DNA from: Ulva prolifera
Taxonomy: Eukaryota; Chlorophyta; Ulvophyceae; Ulvales; Ulvaceae
Reading direction: 5' to 3'
NCBI GenBank assembly: GCA_023078555.1
Contig: CM041196.1
Span: forward strand, 4,847,658-4,911,657
Length of the DNA: 64,000 nt
Shown: one piece after another, positions 15,216-25,760 of the stretch
How the letters are laid out: every line of letters starts with the position of its first letter
How positions within the stretch are numbered: the first letter of the stretch is position 1
Made by a program: the position numbers and the translations under genes
The notes under the pieces: generated by a model
Databases searched by the model: none
The model's input: the letters and a program-made list of their open reading frames with translations, nothing else
What the model was told of the DNA's origin: nothing

Positions 15216-15789
15216 CTCCTACCGCAGCAAATTCCTTGACAGTAGCTTTGCCAATACCTGCAGAGGTGCAACGCCATGAGTCACCTGATCAGCATGAATC
15301 TTCAAAGAGGCCTCTTACAGCGAGGTTCGTGGCTCTGCGTTCGAGAAATTGAACGGCCCGGTGCGCGGCATTTACCACTGCTCGACACGCCGGTTGCACC
15401 TTCAACGTAATGAAAGCCAACTAGGTCGAGACATGCGAATGATGCCACCTGATATTCCTCTTCAAGTCTTGAACGTTTAGGCAAGCACAGCGCGCGTGCC
15501 AAGTGATTGCCGACGAAAACGTGATCAAGCCCGACTCTGCTGTTCCCGTAGACACTGTGCACTGACATGCTTAGCTATGGCAGCGATGCTATCGTCATCA
15601 TGAACACAACTTTCGAGCCTCCAGTGACCAGAACACATTTTGTATCCAGTCCGAACCGTTCAAATGTGCGGTCAGTCATCGTACCGCGCTTCAGTTCAGA
15701 TGAGACTCATTCCACACATGCTGCTCTGTGACTCTTCAGCAGTGCGGTGCTCGACCTTGCCTTGGAAGCCTTGACATTATTAATGACAG

Positions 15790-16075
15790 AAGGTACACAT
15801 GGAGGCGGGGTTTGGTCTCGAATGCGCTGCTTCCGCTTCTGACGTTCCTCTCTCCGCGCCACATGCAGGCGCTCGCTCAATGCTTTCGGACACTGAAACA
15901 AACATCAAAACGTCTATGCCACATGTACATGCTCGACGGCTGTGTATCAGCGTCATTCTTTCGGTGATGTAGGGGATCCTCTCTTCCAGGCAGCTGCTTT
16001 GAGCCAGGAGTGACTCCATGTTCAGAAGCCAGCTCTGCTGTCATGCTTGGCGTAGCATCGTACACACATGTGATA
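15790..16075. repeat. dispersed repeat, copy 1 (partner at 34.4-34.6 kb)
   Basis: This stretch and 34375-34640 share the same order of blocks: TCTCGA(A/G)TGCG, CCGCGCCAC(A/G)TG, GCTCAA-CTTTC-GAC-CTGAAAC, TTTGAGCCAGG and TGTCATGCTTGGCG-AGCA. The two copies are diverged and have small indels. No coding assignment. Confidence 0.6.
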
Positions 16076-16195
16076 CAAAGACAAAGCAAGCGAGGCACGT
16101 ACCACCGCAGGCAACAAGCAGGGGAATCTCATACCCACACTACCGGCAACACGCAGCACAGACCAACACACCCATGCAACCGAACACATCAGCAC
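16066..16195 (-). repeat. short dispersed repeat, about 120 bp, copy 1
   Basis: The reverse complement shares TTCCCCTG-TTGTTGC, GCGGTG-TAC-TGCC and GCTTGCTTTGTC with 45685-45805 (+) and 46833-46925 (-). Three copies in both orientations suggest a small mobile or dispersed repeat family. Confidence 0.5.
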
Positions 16196-16623
16196 TCACC
16201 GAGGCCACTGCATACATGTGTGGGATGCATCTCCCGTTGCTCGCCGTTGGTTTCCGGTGTGAGTACTTTGCTGGCCGCCGCGCCGCCTGTTCCGCGTGAT
16301 CCAGCGCCCGGGCACGTCCCCAGGGTGCCGTGGCTTGGGCGTGCATTGGCCTAGGCAGGCGGCTGGATGTAGGCGCTGCCGTGGTGCCCTACCGCTCGGG
16401 GCTGACCTGATCGGACGCGGGGATTGAGGTGGGGACGGCTGCGGAAGGAGGGGCGGGTTGGGGTCTGGGGGCTTGGGTCGGCAACGGCAACGGCAATCAC
16501 CGGTCAGATCTTGTGCCGGGAGCCCTGCTGTGGAGACCATCGGGAAGCAGCGCGGCGAGGCAGTGTCCAACATGTGTATGGCGGGCAGTGTTCAACATGT
16601 GTATCGCCGCTCAGCCCAGATAG

Positions 16624-17536
16624 CGTACGTCGGCCGCCTCACACACCAGAAGGGCGTGGACGTGCTGCTCAAGGCGCTGCACAGCTGCGTCGGGCCGGAG
16701 GAGCTCGCGCGGGAGACCCTCGTGCGCAACCTCGGGCCGCAGGTGTTGTGGTGCAGGGTTTGCACGCTGTGCTGTGCTCTGCATCTCTGCATGTGACCCC
16801 TGAGCTGCGATTCCTGCCGCGGGCGCTGCCGCGGCGCGCGGCGGCCGTCGTGCGCTTCGACGAGCGCCTCGCGCAACGCCTCGTGGCCGCCGCCGACATC
16901 CTGGTTGTGCCGTCGCGCTTCGAGCCGTGCGGCCTCGTCGCACTGGCCGCGCTGCGCTACGGCGCGGTGCCGGTCGTCACGTCGACCGGGGGCCTCCGGG
17001 ACATTGTCGCCGGGCGCTTCCTTCTGTCCGGCACTAGCCGTGGCCAGGTACGGCCGCTGTGCTGCGCCATACTGTGTGCTGGTCGTGGGTCAATCGTGAC
17101 TTGATCCGCATGCGATTGGTGTTGCAAGGAGATAAATGGCAAGGCGGGCAGCTCCGGGAAAGCAGCAGTCCGCATGTGATTGGTGTACCTTGAGAATGGT
17201 GGCAAACTCATGCATGCGATAATGCCTCAGCGCGGCTGCTCAACTTGTGTCGATGTGAGGGTTGGGTCTGTCCAGGGGCCCCTGGGTGCGCCGCTGCCGG
17301 TGCCGGTGGACAAGCCCGCTGCGCGTGCCTTTGGCTACGAGGCCGGCCGCATCAGCATCGGCGGCGGCGACGCGAGCGAGGCGGCCGCGAGCGTGATGCG
17401 CCTGCGCCGCGCCCTCGACCGCGCGATCGCCGAGGTCGGCACCGCGCGGTTCCGCCGCATGCAGCAGGCGGGCATGCGCGCCGACGTCGGCCCGATGTCA
17501 AGAATTCCAAAATGGCTCGGCGAGCATGGCAGATAG
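16624..17536 (+). CDS. starch synthase-type GT5 glycosyltransferase, C-terminal part
   Basis: GT5 enzymes extend alpha-1,4-glucan from ADP-glucose, in plastids of green algae (family knowledge). Three exon-like blocks are in phase: 16624-16742 ([19 protein letters not shown]), 16805-17047 ([10 protein letters not shown], then PSRFEPCGL and TSTGGL, the hallmark C-lobe motifs) and 17276-17536 ([14 protein letters not shown] to TAG). The intron at 16743-16804 would be only 62 nt, short for this window, so that border is less sure. The N-lobe with KxGGLGDV was not found anywhere upstream on this strand, and the last exon lacks the usual C-terminal FSW-type motif. The locus is therefore a fragment, a pseudogene, or a gene with exons I cannot see. 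Confidence 0.7.
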
Positions 17537-19140
17537 ATCGCATGTTTCGAATTCCCGCCAGACAGCTCTCCAACGCCACAATCAACAATCCACACGGAAT
17601 CAACAGCCACCCAGGCGCCACATGCTGTGGGCCAGGCGCCGCATGCTGTGTGCATGCATTGATGTCCTTCTTTTGTGCACGCATGCTGCGCACGTCACTT
17701 CCCAAACCTTGTTGTCGGCGGCTGTTGGTGGTGTTGCTATGCCCTGGGTGAACGTGCGTCTGGCTCTGCAGCTGGCAGTGCTGCAGCATGCTTGGGACGT
17801 TTCAATATCTTGGTGTAGCACACGAATGGAACCGCGGAGCATGCAGCAGACTTCCACCTGCAAACAAATGTCCTGAGCTCCAGCCATTGCATGGCACAAC
17901 GCCAGCGCAGCCTGCCGCGATCGCTCAACAGTGCACAGCTTCCTGTCAGCGCGATGCATGCACTGTGGCGCTACTTCACACCGCGTCAGTTGGTAACTTA
18001 CGCGGCGTAACCCGTCTTAAGGGCGCAAGCGTACTTGGCTGTTGCCGTCGGCTTCGACGCCGTCCCTGCTGCATCATAAATGTGGCTGTGCCGTGTTCAC
18101 CAGCTACATGTGCATAAACTTCTTATTCGCTCCTTCACGCAGCGGCGCTCTAGAGCGCTCGACTGACATCGTCGAGGAAAGTGGCACGCAGATGGCTGTG
18201 GCTCTGGGCCGATGGGATGATCTCTCGCACTGAGTGAGCTTTGTGCCTTCAAAAGTGACCCAGGTACGATTTCTGAACTTGCCTGGCGACCGCGGGACTC
18301 GCTCCCGGTATATGTGGTATGCATATGCTGTCGCTGTGTCTGCAGCTGTGCACGCGGCAGCCCTGCATAAAGCGTGACAGCTCTAAAACAGACCCATAGC
18401 AATGGCTCCTCTTGTTCTTAGGTTGTATGCTGAGCTGCTAAACTCCTGTCGGAGGTTTCACGCGCGCAAAGCCTCGTTGCTGATACGCCCCCAGTCCCGT
18501 CATCGTGCAGCACTATTAAGTTGCGTAGACATCGAGCCCTGATGTGTATGGGTCCGCGGTATTTGGTCCAGCGTTCCTTGGACTCTGGCTTGTCAAGAAC
18601 GATGTGCAGCCTGTGCCATACTGGAAAGTTTGCAAAGCTGGGCAGAAACAGACTATCGAACGCTGTTCTGTCGATTGCTATGCGGAGCCAAAGCAGATCC
18701 AAACGGCCAGCGTCGGGTGTAGCGCGGGACAGGCACACTTCTCACGGGGCCCCGCTTATGACACTTCTCACTTTTGCCCTTGTAACACTTCTCACGGGAA
18801 CACTCATCTTAGCTGCCTTTCTTGTATATTTATGTATACCTTCATTCGCGCACGGGCTTCTGCTACATTTCCCTGGCTTTCCAGAGACCGATCGCGAATC
18901 CAGGTCGACAGATTCGGTTCAAACGAAAACTTGATTCACAGGACATAGACAGCGCCTTGACGGGATCATCAGCAAGTTCAGCTGCCTTGTGAGGGAAGCT
19001 TTCACGTCGTGCACGAGCGTGTCGAGCCAACTACGCATGGCACACGCTCCACTCGTGACCACCTCTGCTTCTCCTACACTGCTTTCCACATGCCAAATAT
19101 AGTTTTGAATCCGCATCGACCCTATTTTTAGCCTTGTCTG
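17537..19140. other. no gene; diverged repeat at 17.93-18.33 kb
   Basis: About 17930-18330 resembles 22848-23260 (shared GCGATGCATGCA-TGTG, CTCACACCGCGT-like and GAGCTTTGTGCC-TGACC blocks). A frame at 18.75-18.93 kb encodes a hydrophobic stretch inside a CACTTCTCAC tandem-like region and is not considered a gene. Confidence 0.4.
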
Positions 19141-19516
19141 CCGACATCACAACCAATCATGTCCGCATCATACACCTGCGATCTGCACCTTGCAATGTTG
19201 CTGTTCAGCAGTGAGAACCCCTAGCAGTGAGTCAGCACCCCCGCTGAGCTGGGTTGGGTCGCCCCCGATCTCCCGATGTCGGGATTTTGCAAATCGGGCC
19301 CGATAAATCGGGATTTATTTCGACAAATCCGGATAAGAAAATCGATTTTTGGGGGATGTGGCCAGCTTGGTGCATATGAGTGGTATGAAGCAGTAGGATA
19401 CCACAGGAAACATACAAACCGGACCACGATGCTTCAATACAATGCAGCAATTACAATATTGCATTCATGATGTATTGCTCATGCAGATGTAGTTGATTTG
19501 TGACTGGCTGTTCGGG

Positions 19517-19996
19517 TCAGTCCATCCATCTGAGTATATTGATCAATATACTCAGATGGATGGACACTCCACAATGCAGTCCACAGGAAACCGAGCCAGT
19601 TGATTGCTTCCTGATATCCATGTATGTTTGGTCCAGAATTTTGGTGCTGATTGTCTTGCGAGTTGGTACACGGAATCCAGGTCCAGCTCTGATCACACTG
19701 GCAATGGCATCTTGAAATTCTGGATTGTCAATTAAATTAAAAGAAACTCCAGAGGAAAACAACCATCTACCAACTGCTGCCCTTGCTTGATCATGTGAAG
19801 CCTTGTGGAAGGCTGATGACACAGTCGCTTGCTGCAGCTGCAGCTCTGATCCAACACATCCGCTTTGAAAGCTTGCCCTGATATCTAGCGGTAATTTTGG
19901 ACAGGAATTTCCTTTCTTCGGTTGCACGCCAGCCAAGTGAGCCTTGCACTCGTCCGCGCCAGCTCGTTGACGAGACCACGAGCAATACTTACACAC
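19517..19996 (-). pseudogene. hAT transposase N-terminal fragment
   Basis: The frame begins near CKYC, a BED-type zinc-finger-like start, and continues with CKAHLAG, then ARAAVGRWLFSSG, FNLIDNPEFQ and IRAGPGFRVPTR, a segment typical of hAT transposases just after the BED finger. It stops soon after, inside a 46-bp palindrome, so the RNase H-like catalytic core and dimerisation region are absent. No ATG starts the frame. It lies wholly inside the 1,081-bp element. Confidence 0.75.
19520..19565. repeat. perfect 46-bp palindrome inside the hAT element
   Basis: All 23 base pairs match about a centre between 19542 and 19543 (core TTGATCAA; outer ends GTCCATCC and GGATGGAC), with no spacer. It sits at the truncated end of the transposase frame. 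Confidence 0.97.
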
Positions 19997-20689
19997 GACG
20001 CTATACTTCGAGATGTCTGCGCTGACACGCTCTACAGGATCAAAATGCGCCTTCCAATCTTGCGAATGCTGCGGCGCTTAGCGCCCGTGCTTGTGTACCG
20101 GTTCATTGTAAGCTTAGGTAGCGAAAGAATTGTCCACAGAACGAATTTGGCTACACGGAAACTTGCCACAATCCGCAAACATGATTATCTATCATATCAC
20201 ACCTTCAAAACTGTCATCGGAGTTCATTTTAGCTCGCAGCCAACCAGATCGGGGGATTAATCGGGATTTTTCAAATCGGGCCCGATAAATCGGGAAATTT
20301 TCCCCATCGGGCCCGATGACCCAACCCAGCCGCTGAGTGTGTCCCCTTCAGTCACAACGGAGCCCCAGGATGTGGATGTGTCGCGATTGCTACAGCATCT
20401 GCATGTCATTCAGGGTGCTAGGGCGCCTGCCTGTTCGATTCATGCATGTTCGCTGCTGTCCGGTCCATGCATGTTCGCTCTGGCCCGGTCGACGTGTGCC
20501 TGTCACGTCCGCGCTGCAGTATTCCTCTTGCAGTGCCGACGGCGCTGTCGATGTATCGGTGATGCAGCGCGCCACCCCGAGACGTTCAAGAATGCATCAC
20601 GACAGAGGGCACGTCCCTACACTGCCACACAGTGTCACTCGAGAGTGTGATGCTGCAGGACTGCGGCTGCTTGGCTAGGCCATCTCAGA

Positions 20690-21715
20690 GCCCACCGGGG
20701 CCTGCCTCTGTTCCTTGACTGTGCCGACCCTTTCCGAACCGCCCCTCCCGTTTTCGCGCCACACCGAGACAACAGCGCTTCAACCCGTGCTTCGGCCACG
20801 TTTTTGGTCAGTTGGAAGACGCCAATTTCCACTGGCAGGTGTGTAATGCTACATGCACATGTGTTCGCAAAACGACATAGTGTGTGGTATGTACCCGTAA
20901 ACATGCCACTTGATGACTGTGAATGCCGCAGGAATGAGATTGCAGTTGTGGCGCCAGCCAATGCAGCTGTGCCATGGCGCCAGGGGCTCGCTGCAGCGTG
21001 CAATCCATCTTGCAATTGGGATCTAGAACTGCATCCGTCATGTTGCATTGAGATGCCAAATGTGGCGGAAAACCGCATTGCCAGATTCGATTCTTCTGTG
21101 CAACGGCGGCCGGGGTGCCCCTGACCGCCGCAGCGTGTGCAGGCCCTCTCAAGCCCAACTCGCACTTGGTCCTGCATCTGCAGCTACTGCCTCCAGAGCC
21201 CGCCAGTGCCAGCCTCTGTCCCTTGACTGCGGTGAGCTAATCTGAACCCCCCCCTCATGCCACACTGAGACAACAGCGCTTTGGGACGTGTTTCGGCCAC
21301 AACTTTGGTCAACCGGAAGACGTCGATTGTCAGGTGTGCATGCATCTGCACGTGTGTCTGCAAAGCGGCATAGTGTATTTGCTAACATGCTACGCCATGA
21401 CTTTGAATTGCGCAGGAATGAGTCGTTGCAGTGCTGCTGCCATCCATTGGAGACGTGCCGCCAGCCATTGGAGATATGCCACGGTGTCAGGGGCTCGCTA
21501 CAGCGTGCAATCCATCTTGCAATTGGGATATGCATCCGCCATGATATTGTGAGATGCGAGATGTGGTGGCGAAGCACGGTGCCACAAGTGTTGGTTTTGC
21601 AGACACTGTGACGCAGGTCTGTGCCACAGCGCCGGGGGTGCCGCTGACTGCCGCAGCCTGTGCAGGCCCTCTCAAACCCCAATTGCACGTAAGTAATCGG
21701 TCTTGCATCTGCCGC
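20690..21715. repeat. internal tandem duplication within repeat copy A
   Basis: 20690-21180 and 21190-21715 are diverged copies of the same roughly 500-bp segment; both run from CCTCTGT-CCTTGACTG through GAGACAACAGCGCTT and GGCCAC-TTTGGTCA to GCAGGCCCTCTCAA. Copy C at 27.9-28.35 kb has only one. Confidence 0.7.
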
Positions 21716-22033
21716 TACTAGCGTAGTACCGCCTCAAGAGGCGCCCCACGCCAAGCTCTCCCGCCCCCACCCACACCCGCATTCCCTAGAGCGAGCCACA
21801 CCCCAACTGCACACTGAGCTGGGCTCCCCCCCCCCCCGGCACCGCTGCGCGAGTTCTGGATACTGCCGCGCTCGACCAAGGCCCCAGCGTGAGGTGTGTT
21901 CTCCACGCATGCGTGCACGGTGGACTGCCGCAGCGGGACTAGGCTCAGCTGCAGGGTGGCATCACACCACGGGAACGTGCAGCCATCTGGTCCTCATGCA
22001 TGGCTCTGCACATGGCAGGGCAGGCTATGTGTA

Positions 22034-22294
22034 AAAGTAAAGTAAATATAAATTTACTGAGCTGTATCCTATTGGACATTGACAACTCCGAGTTAACGGG
22101 ACCACATATGCCGAAGGGGTAAACCACCTGGAAACCCCCCTCAGACGACCATACGCAACTCACAGGGCCTCCTCCTGTGCTTAGCAAGGTGGTCACGTAC
22201 GGCCGTTTCGTCTCGCCAAAGCGCACGCAGAATCGAACCCACGACCTCCTGAAACGCAGGGGGTAGCTTTTAATCCGTCCTCAACCCATTGGAC
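22034..22294 (-). mobile_element. tRNA-derived SINE, 261 bp
   Basis: Read on the - strand it opens with an A-box-like CAGTCCAATGGG (22294-22283) and has a B-box-like GGTTCGATTCT (22239-22229), the spacing of a tRNA-type RNA polymerase III promoter. An unrelated body of about 195 nt follows, ending in an A/T-rich tail (TTTACTTTACTTTT). The flanks carry TGTGTA on both sides (22028-22033 and 22295-22300), and the paralogous sequence near 28685-28695 lacks the insert. It cannot be a functional tRNA: no acceptor stem is visible and the body is too long. Confidence 0.75.
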
Positions 22295-22525
22295 TGTGTA
22301 TATTGTGGCAGCACTAACTGCAGCGATGGCAGCACTAACTTACGACTAGCTACGAGAACCCTGCCTCGCATGCATTCGCGTTGAGTTCGTGCTGCAGTTT
22401 GCAAAATGCGTGACACAATCGCATCATGGCGCGACCTGCGGTGGATCCACGGTATAGTACAGGATAGTGAAGTCGTAGAGTGTCGCGCAGTACAATGGGA
22501 TCTGTAACTTGACATCAGCTAGTAG

Positions 22526-22840
22526 GTGGCTGACAGATCCATGTTGCAGCTATTGCACTATAGTATACGCCACGGAATCTCAGAGCTGTCTCAACAAACC
22601 CAGCAGGTGTGCACTGACATCATGATTGACAATGGCACACGGTGGAACACCATGCATGCATCAATGCAGCTCATACGGAAGCACATTCCGGAATTCCGCA
22701 GGCTTTGTAGACACCTGCCAACCAAGCTGATGAGGCCAGGCTACTTCAAGTTCGGCGCGCCACGTCACACCTGCCTTGAAGTCCTCTTGAGACATTGCAT
22801 TGCAGAGATACAACACAGCATGCAGGAATCCCCCAGCTGA
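22526..22840 (+). pseudogene. hAT transposase-like fragment
   Basis: A short frame contains DNGTRWNTMHASMQLIRKH, which resembles the region of hAT transposases with a conserved TRWNS-type motif. There is no convincing start and nothing upstream or downstream completes the protein. Probably an old transposon remnant, distinct from the 19.2-20.3 kb element. Confidence 0.45.
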
Positions 22841-22847
22841 GCACAGA

Positions 22848-23260
22848 TTCTTGTCGGTGCGATGCATGCATTGTGCCGCCAACTCACACCGCGTGGTGCG
22901 CAAATCGCGCGCAATCAGCGTTGCAATCGGCTCTTGCCCGACGTTGCCGGCGTCCACAGTCTCATCCCTGTGGCACCATAGCAGGGTACACCGTGTTTCC
23001 TGAGCTCAGTATCAGCTGAGCTCCACAAGTTTGTTCCCCGTGTTCGCTTCTGTATATGCGCACTCTCACTCACTGTCGGCTGGAGCATCATCGTCGCGTC
23101 GACAACATTGGCATGCACATGGCCAGGACTCCACACCGCGGGGTGCTGTCACACGCCGAGCGAGCTTTGTGCCGTTGCACGTGACCAAGGTGAGCTTGCA
23201 AACGTGTCCGACGGTCGTGGGTCTCGATCGATCTCGGATGATGTCGCTCTGTCTGTAGTA
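22848..23260. repeat. diverged repeat, partner of 17.93-18.33 kb
   Basis: Shares the ordered blocks GCGATGCATGCA-TGTG and GAGCTTTGTGCC-TGACC-AGGT with 17930-18330. Lies just after the transposase fragment at 22.5-22.84 kb and may belong to the same old element. The remaining sequence to 24.25 kb shows no gene. Confidence 0.45.
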
Positions 23261-24249
23261 GGCTCGGTACAGCAGGTCTGCCGGGAGCATGGGAGTCATA
23301 CGAGTGACGTGCCAGAGTGACTGCTTTCATCTTTCGGATATCTGATGTATATTTTGTCGAAAGCTCTTTCACGCGCGCATGCACCGCGCTCAACCCGCGG
23401 TGAGGTAACCCGCAGGGCGTGCCCTCACTCTCATTCCACAGTTTGCCCGCTCATCGAGTCCTTGCGCATACCGACCTGCGGTGATTGACTCATTGACCCT
23501 TGAACTCTGGTAGGTATCAGACGGTGTCCCGCTTCCAGCAGCTTTTGCCAAAAGCTGGCACAGTAGCAGGAACAGAAACACGCATCAAAATCTCTGTCGA
23601 TCCCCCTGTGCCACAGCACAAGTCCAAGGCCAGCACCACACGCAGCACGAGCGCGCTCTTGGAAAATACCATATGCTGTACATGTATGTATATGTAAGCT
23701 GGCTGTCTCTCGTAATACACTGGCTTTCCAAGCGACAGGTGCAGCACAGCAGCATTCAGAGCAGCGGTTTCTCTGGGCTTTTGGCACCTATCTCAAAATG
23801 AGCGATCGTAGCAAACATCGAACTGATTTGCGTTCTTGCTAAGCGATTTCGACAGGGTTCCAGAATGATTTCACGTCTTGGGACGCGACGCAGCAGCGCG
23901 GCTTTCTTGTGGCGTCCCATCTGTGCTGCTGTCCGCAGGATTTTGACAGCAATGCTCCTCAGTCCAGTGGCTATGCACTGTTTGTCAGCAAAGACAAGCG
24001 GTTAATGCACATATGCGATAAGGGGTGCTGCAAATTCTGGTTTCAAGAGCACTTTAAGCGATGACTTTCATCGTATTGTTTATTGTATCCGCAACGTTTG
24101 TTAAAACAACGCTGAATGTCAGTGTAGTTGTTGTTTTCCAGGACATTGACTCAATCCACGAAGATTTAAAAATCTCCGATAGCGATATCAGCAAAGATTT
24201 GTTACGAGATTGTGAAGTTGACCAGACATGGTACCTGCCCCATGCATAT

Positions 24250-25760
24250 GCGTGACCACCTCTTCTGCACTGCTTTCCACATGACAAAGCAGGTCTAAAA
24301 TCGAGACTCTCAATCCGCCTTCAGCTCACTCCTGACCTATCCTGCCAATGTCAGAAGCGGTGGTGCCTGCATCACACTACCGCATCATGCAACCTGTACC
24401 TTGCGATATTGTTCGGCTTGTGCAGCTGCCTGGTCACTGTCCAAGTGATATTTGCGCGGGCGCTCACTGCGTGTCGCTCAGGCTGCTTGGGCGGCTGCCT
24501 GCCCCAGTGTTTGCTGCCCAAGTCATGTTGGCACTGCCCCTCCCGGCACGTTCCTATGCATCACTTTGGCAGCAAAGGTCTTGTTGGATCTTTGGCCAAG
24601 TCTGCATATGCACATGCATGTACCAAAAACACCCACAGGCATTGGCATAGAACGCTATCATCTGTGAGATATGCAACGCCGACAGTTCTGACTTTTAACA
24701 CTATACCGGTGCGGCTGCAAGGGGAGATTTGCAAGGGGACGATAGTTTTTGGGCTTCTCACTACATTGCAACACAATGTCAGTTGCATTTGGGTTGCATC
24801 AGGCTGTGCAGCTGGTGACTGCAGCTGCCCGTGCAGGCCCTCGTGCCAGACTGAGGCAGCCACACCCGCAGTCTACTTTGCAGCCACATTTGGTCTTCCT
24901 GAAGACGCCCGCTGGCAGGTGTGTGTACATTCGCCACATGCGCATGCATCTGAAGTGCAAAGTCTCCAAGGCAAAGTCTTGGCAACTCGGCCACGGCATC
25001 AAAGGCTCAGTGGATCCATCTAAGAATCGGCATCCGCTAGCGCTATGATGTATGCTGATGCCAAATGTGGTGGTGATGGTGACAGGCCGTGCCACATTCG
25101 TCCATCTGGTGCCATGGCGGCGGGCGTGCCCCTGACAGTTGCTGTCCTGCAGGTCCCCTCAAGCCCCACTTAACGTTGATCCTCCATCTATAGCCACTGT
25201 CTCACAGGCATTCCACCCACTCCCGCCCCCACCGACGCCCCCTTACCCAGAGGGAGCCACATCCAAGTGCACACGAAGCCGGGCAGTCCATTCAGGCGCC
25301 CCTGCGTGAGTTGCGGCCACTGCCGCGCTCGGCTCGGGCACCAGCGGCAGGTGTGTTCTGCGTGCATGCAGGCGTTTGCCATGGACTGCCCCAGCATCCA
25401 TAGGGCCAGGGCCACATCAAGCCACGGCACCACCAAGCCATCTGGGCGCATGGCCTTGTGCATGGCAGGGTAGAACATTTCCGTGTTTTGTCCATGTGCT
25501 CCGAGCGCGATGAATCGTCGACACCCTGTGTCTCGCACCCTGTGTCTCATGCCCTGTGTCTCAGGCGTGCGCGTTGAAGCTGCACTGACATGATGCGGCA
25601 CTGCGCCCACCGGAATCCACGACACTGCGCAACTCAACAAGGATGTTGTACTGCATTATATATGTATCGTCATGGCGAGTCGCGCAGTGCCATGGGATCT
25701 GCACTTCAGCTAGTAGCCAGCTGACAGATCCATGAAAATTAGGTTAGTGGGCATGCTACG
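24250..25760. repeat. repeat unit, copy B (most diverged)
   Basis: Matches copy A and copy C in order but with many indels: GTGACCACCTC-TGC-CTGCTTTCCACATG at its left edge resembles 19050-19090, and GTCGCGCAGTGCCATGGGATCTG with the following AGCTAGTAG-GCTGACAGATCCATG resembles 22470-22545. No shared open frame. Confidence 0.6.

Larger units (their letters stand above)
19249..20329 (-). mobile_element. hAT DNA transposon, 1,081 bp, internally deleted
   Basis: Ends are CTGGGTTGGGTC and its reverse complement GACCCAACCCAG, followed inward by imperfect inverted repeats rich in AAATCGGGCCCGATAAATCGG. The flanks are an exact 8-bp duplication CCGCTGAG (19241-19248 and 20330-20337). The paralogous copy near 27542-27560 has a single CCGCTGAG and no insert, giving an empty site. 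An internal - strand frame resembles hAT transposase. At about 1.1 kb it is too short to encode a full transposase, so it is a deletion derivative. Confidence 0.9.
19141..22530. repeat. repeat unit, copy A (carries hAT and SINE insertions)
   Basis: Once the two insertions at 19249-20329 and 22034-22294 are removed, this region is collinear with 27442-28860 and more distantly with 24250-25760. Blocks such as GAGCCCCAGGATGTGGATGT (20361 and 27576 area), CTTTCCGAACCGCCCCTCCC and the GGATCCACGGT-containing right part recur in the same order. No intact reading frame is shared by all copies. Confidence 0.8.

Noticed and set aside
18521..18948. Hydrophobic + strand frame with a predicted membrane helix
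   Set aside because: The helix derives from a short CACTTCTCAC-type tandem and low-complexity sequence; no splice or family support.
22220..22300. Functional tRNA gene
   Set aside because: A- and B-box-like sequences exist, but no acceptor-stem pairing is visible and the unit is 261 bp with a SINE-like body and tail.
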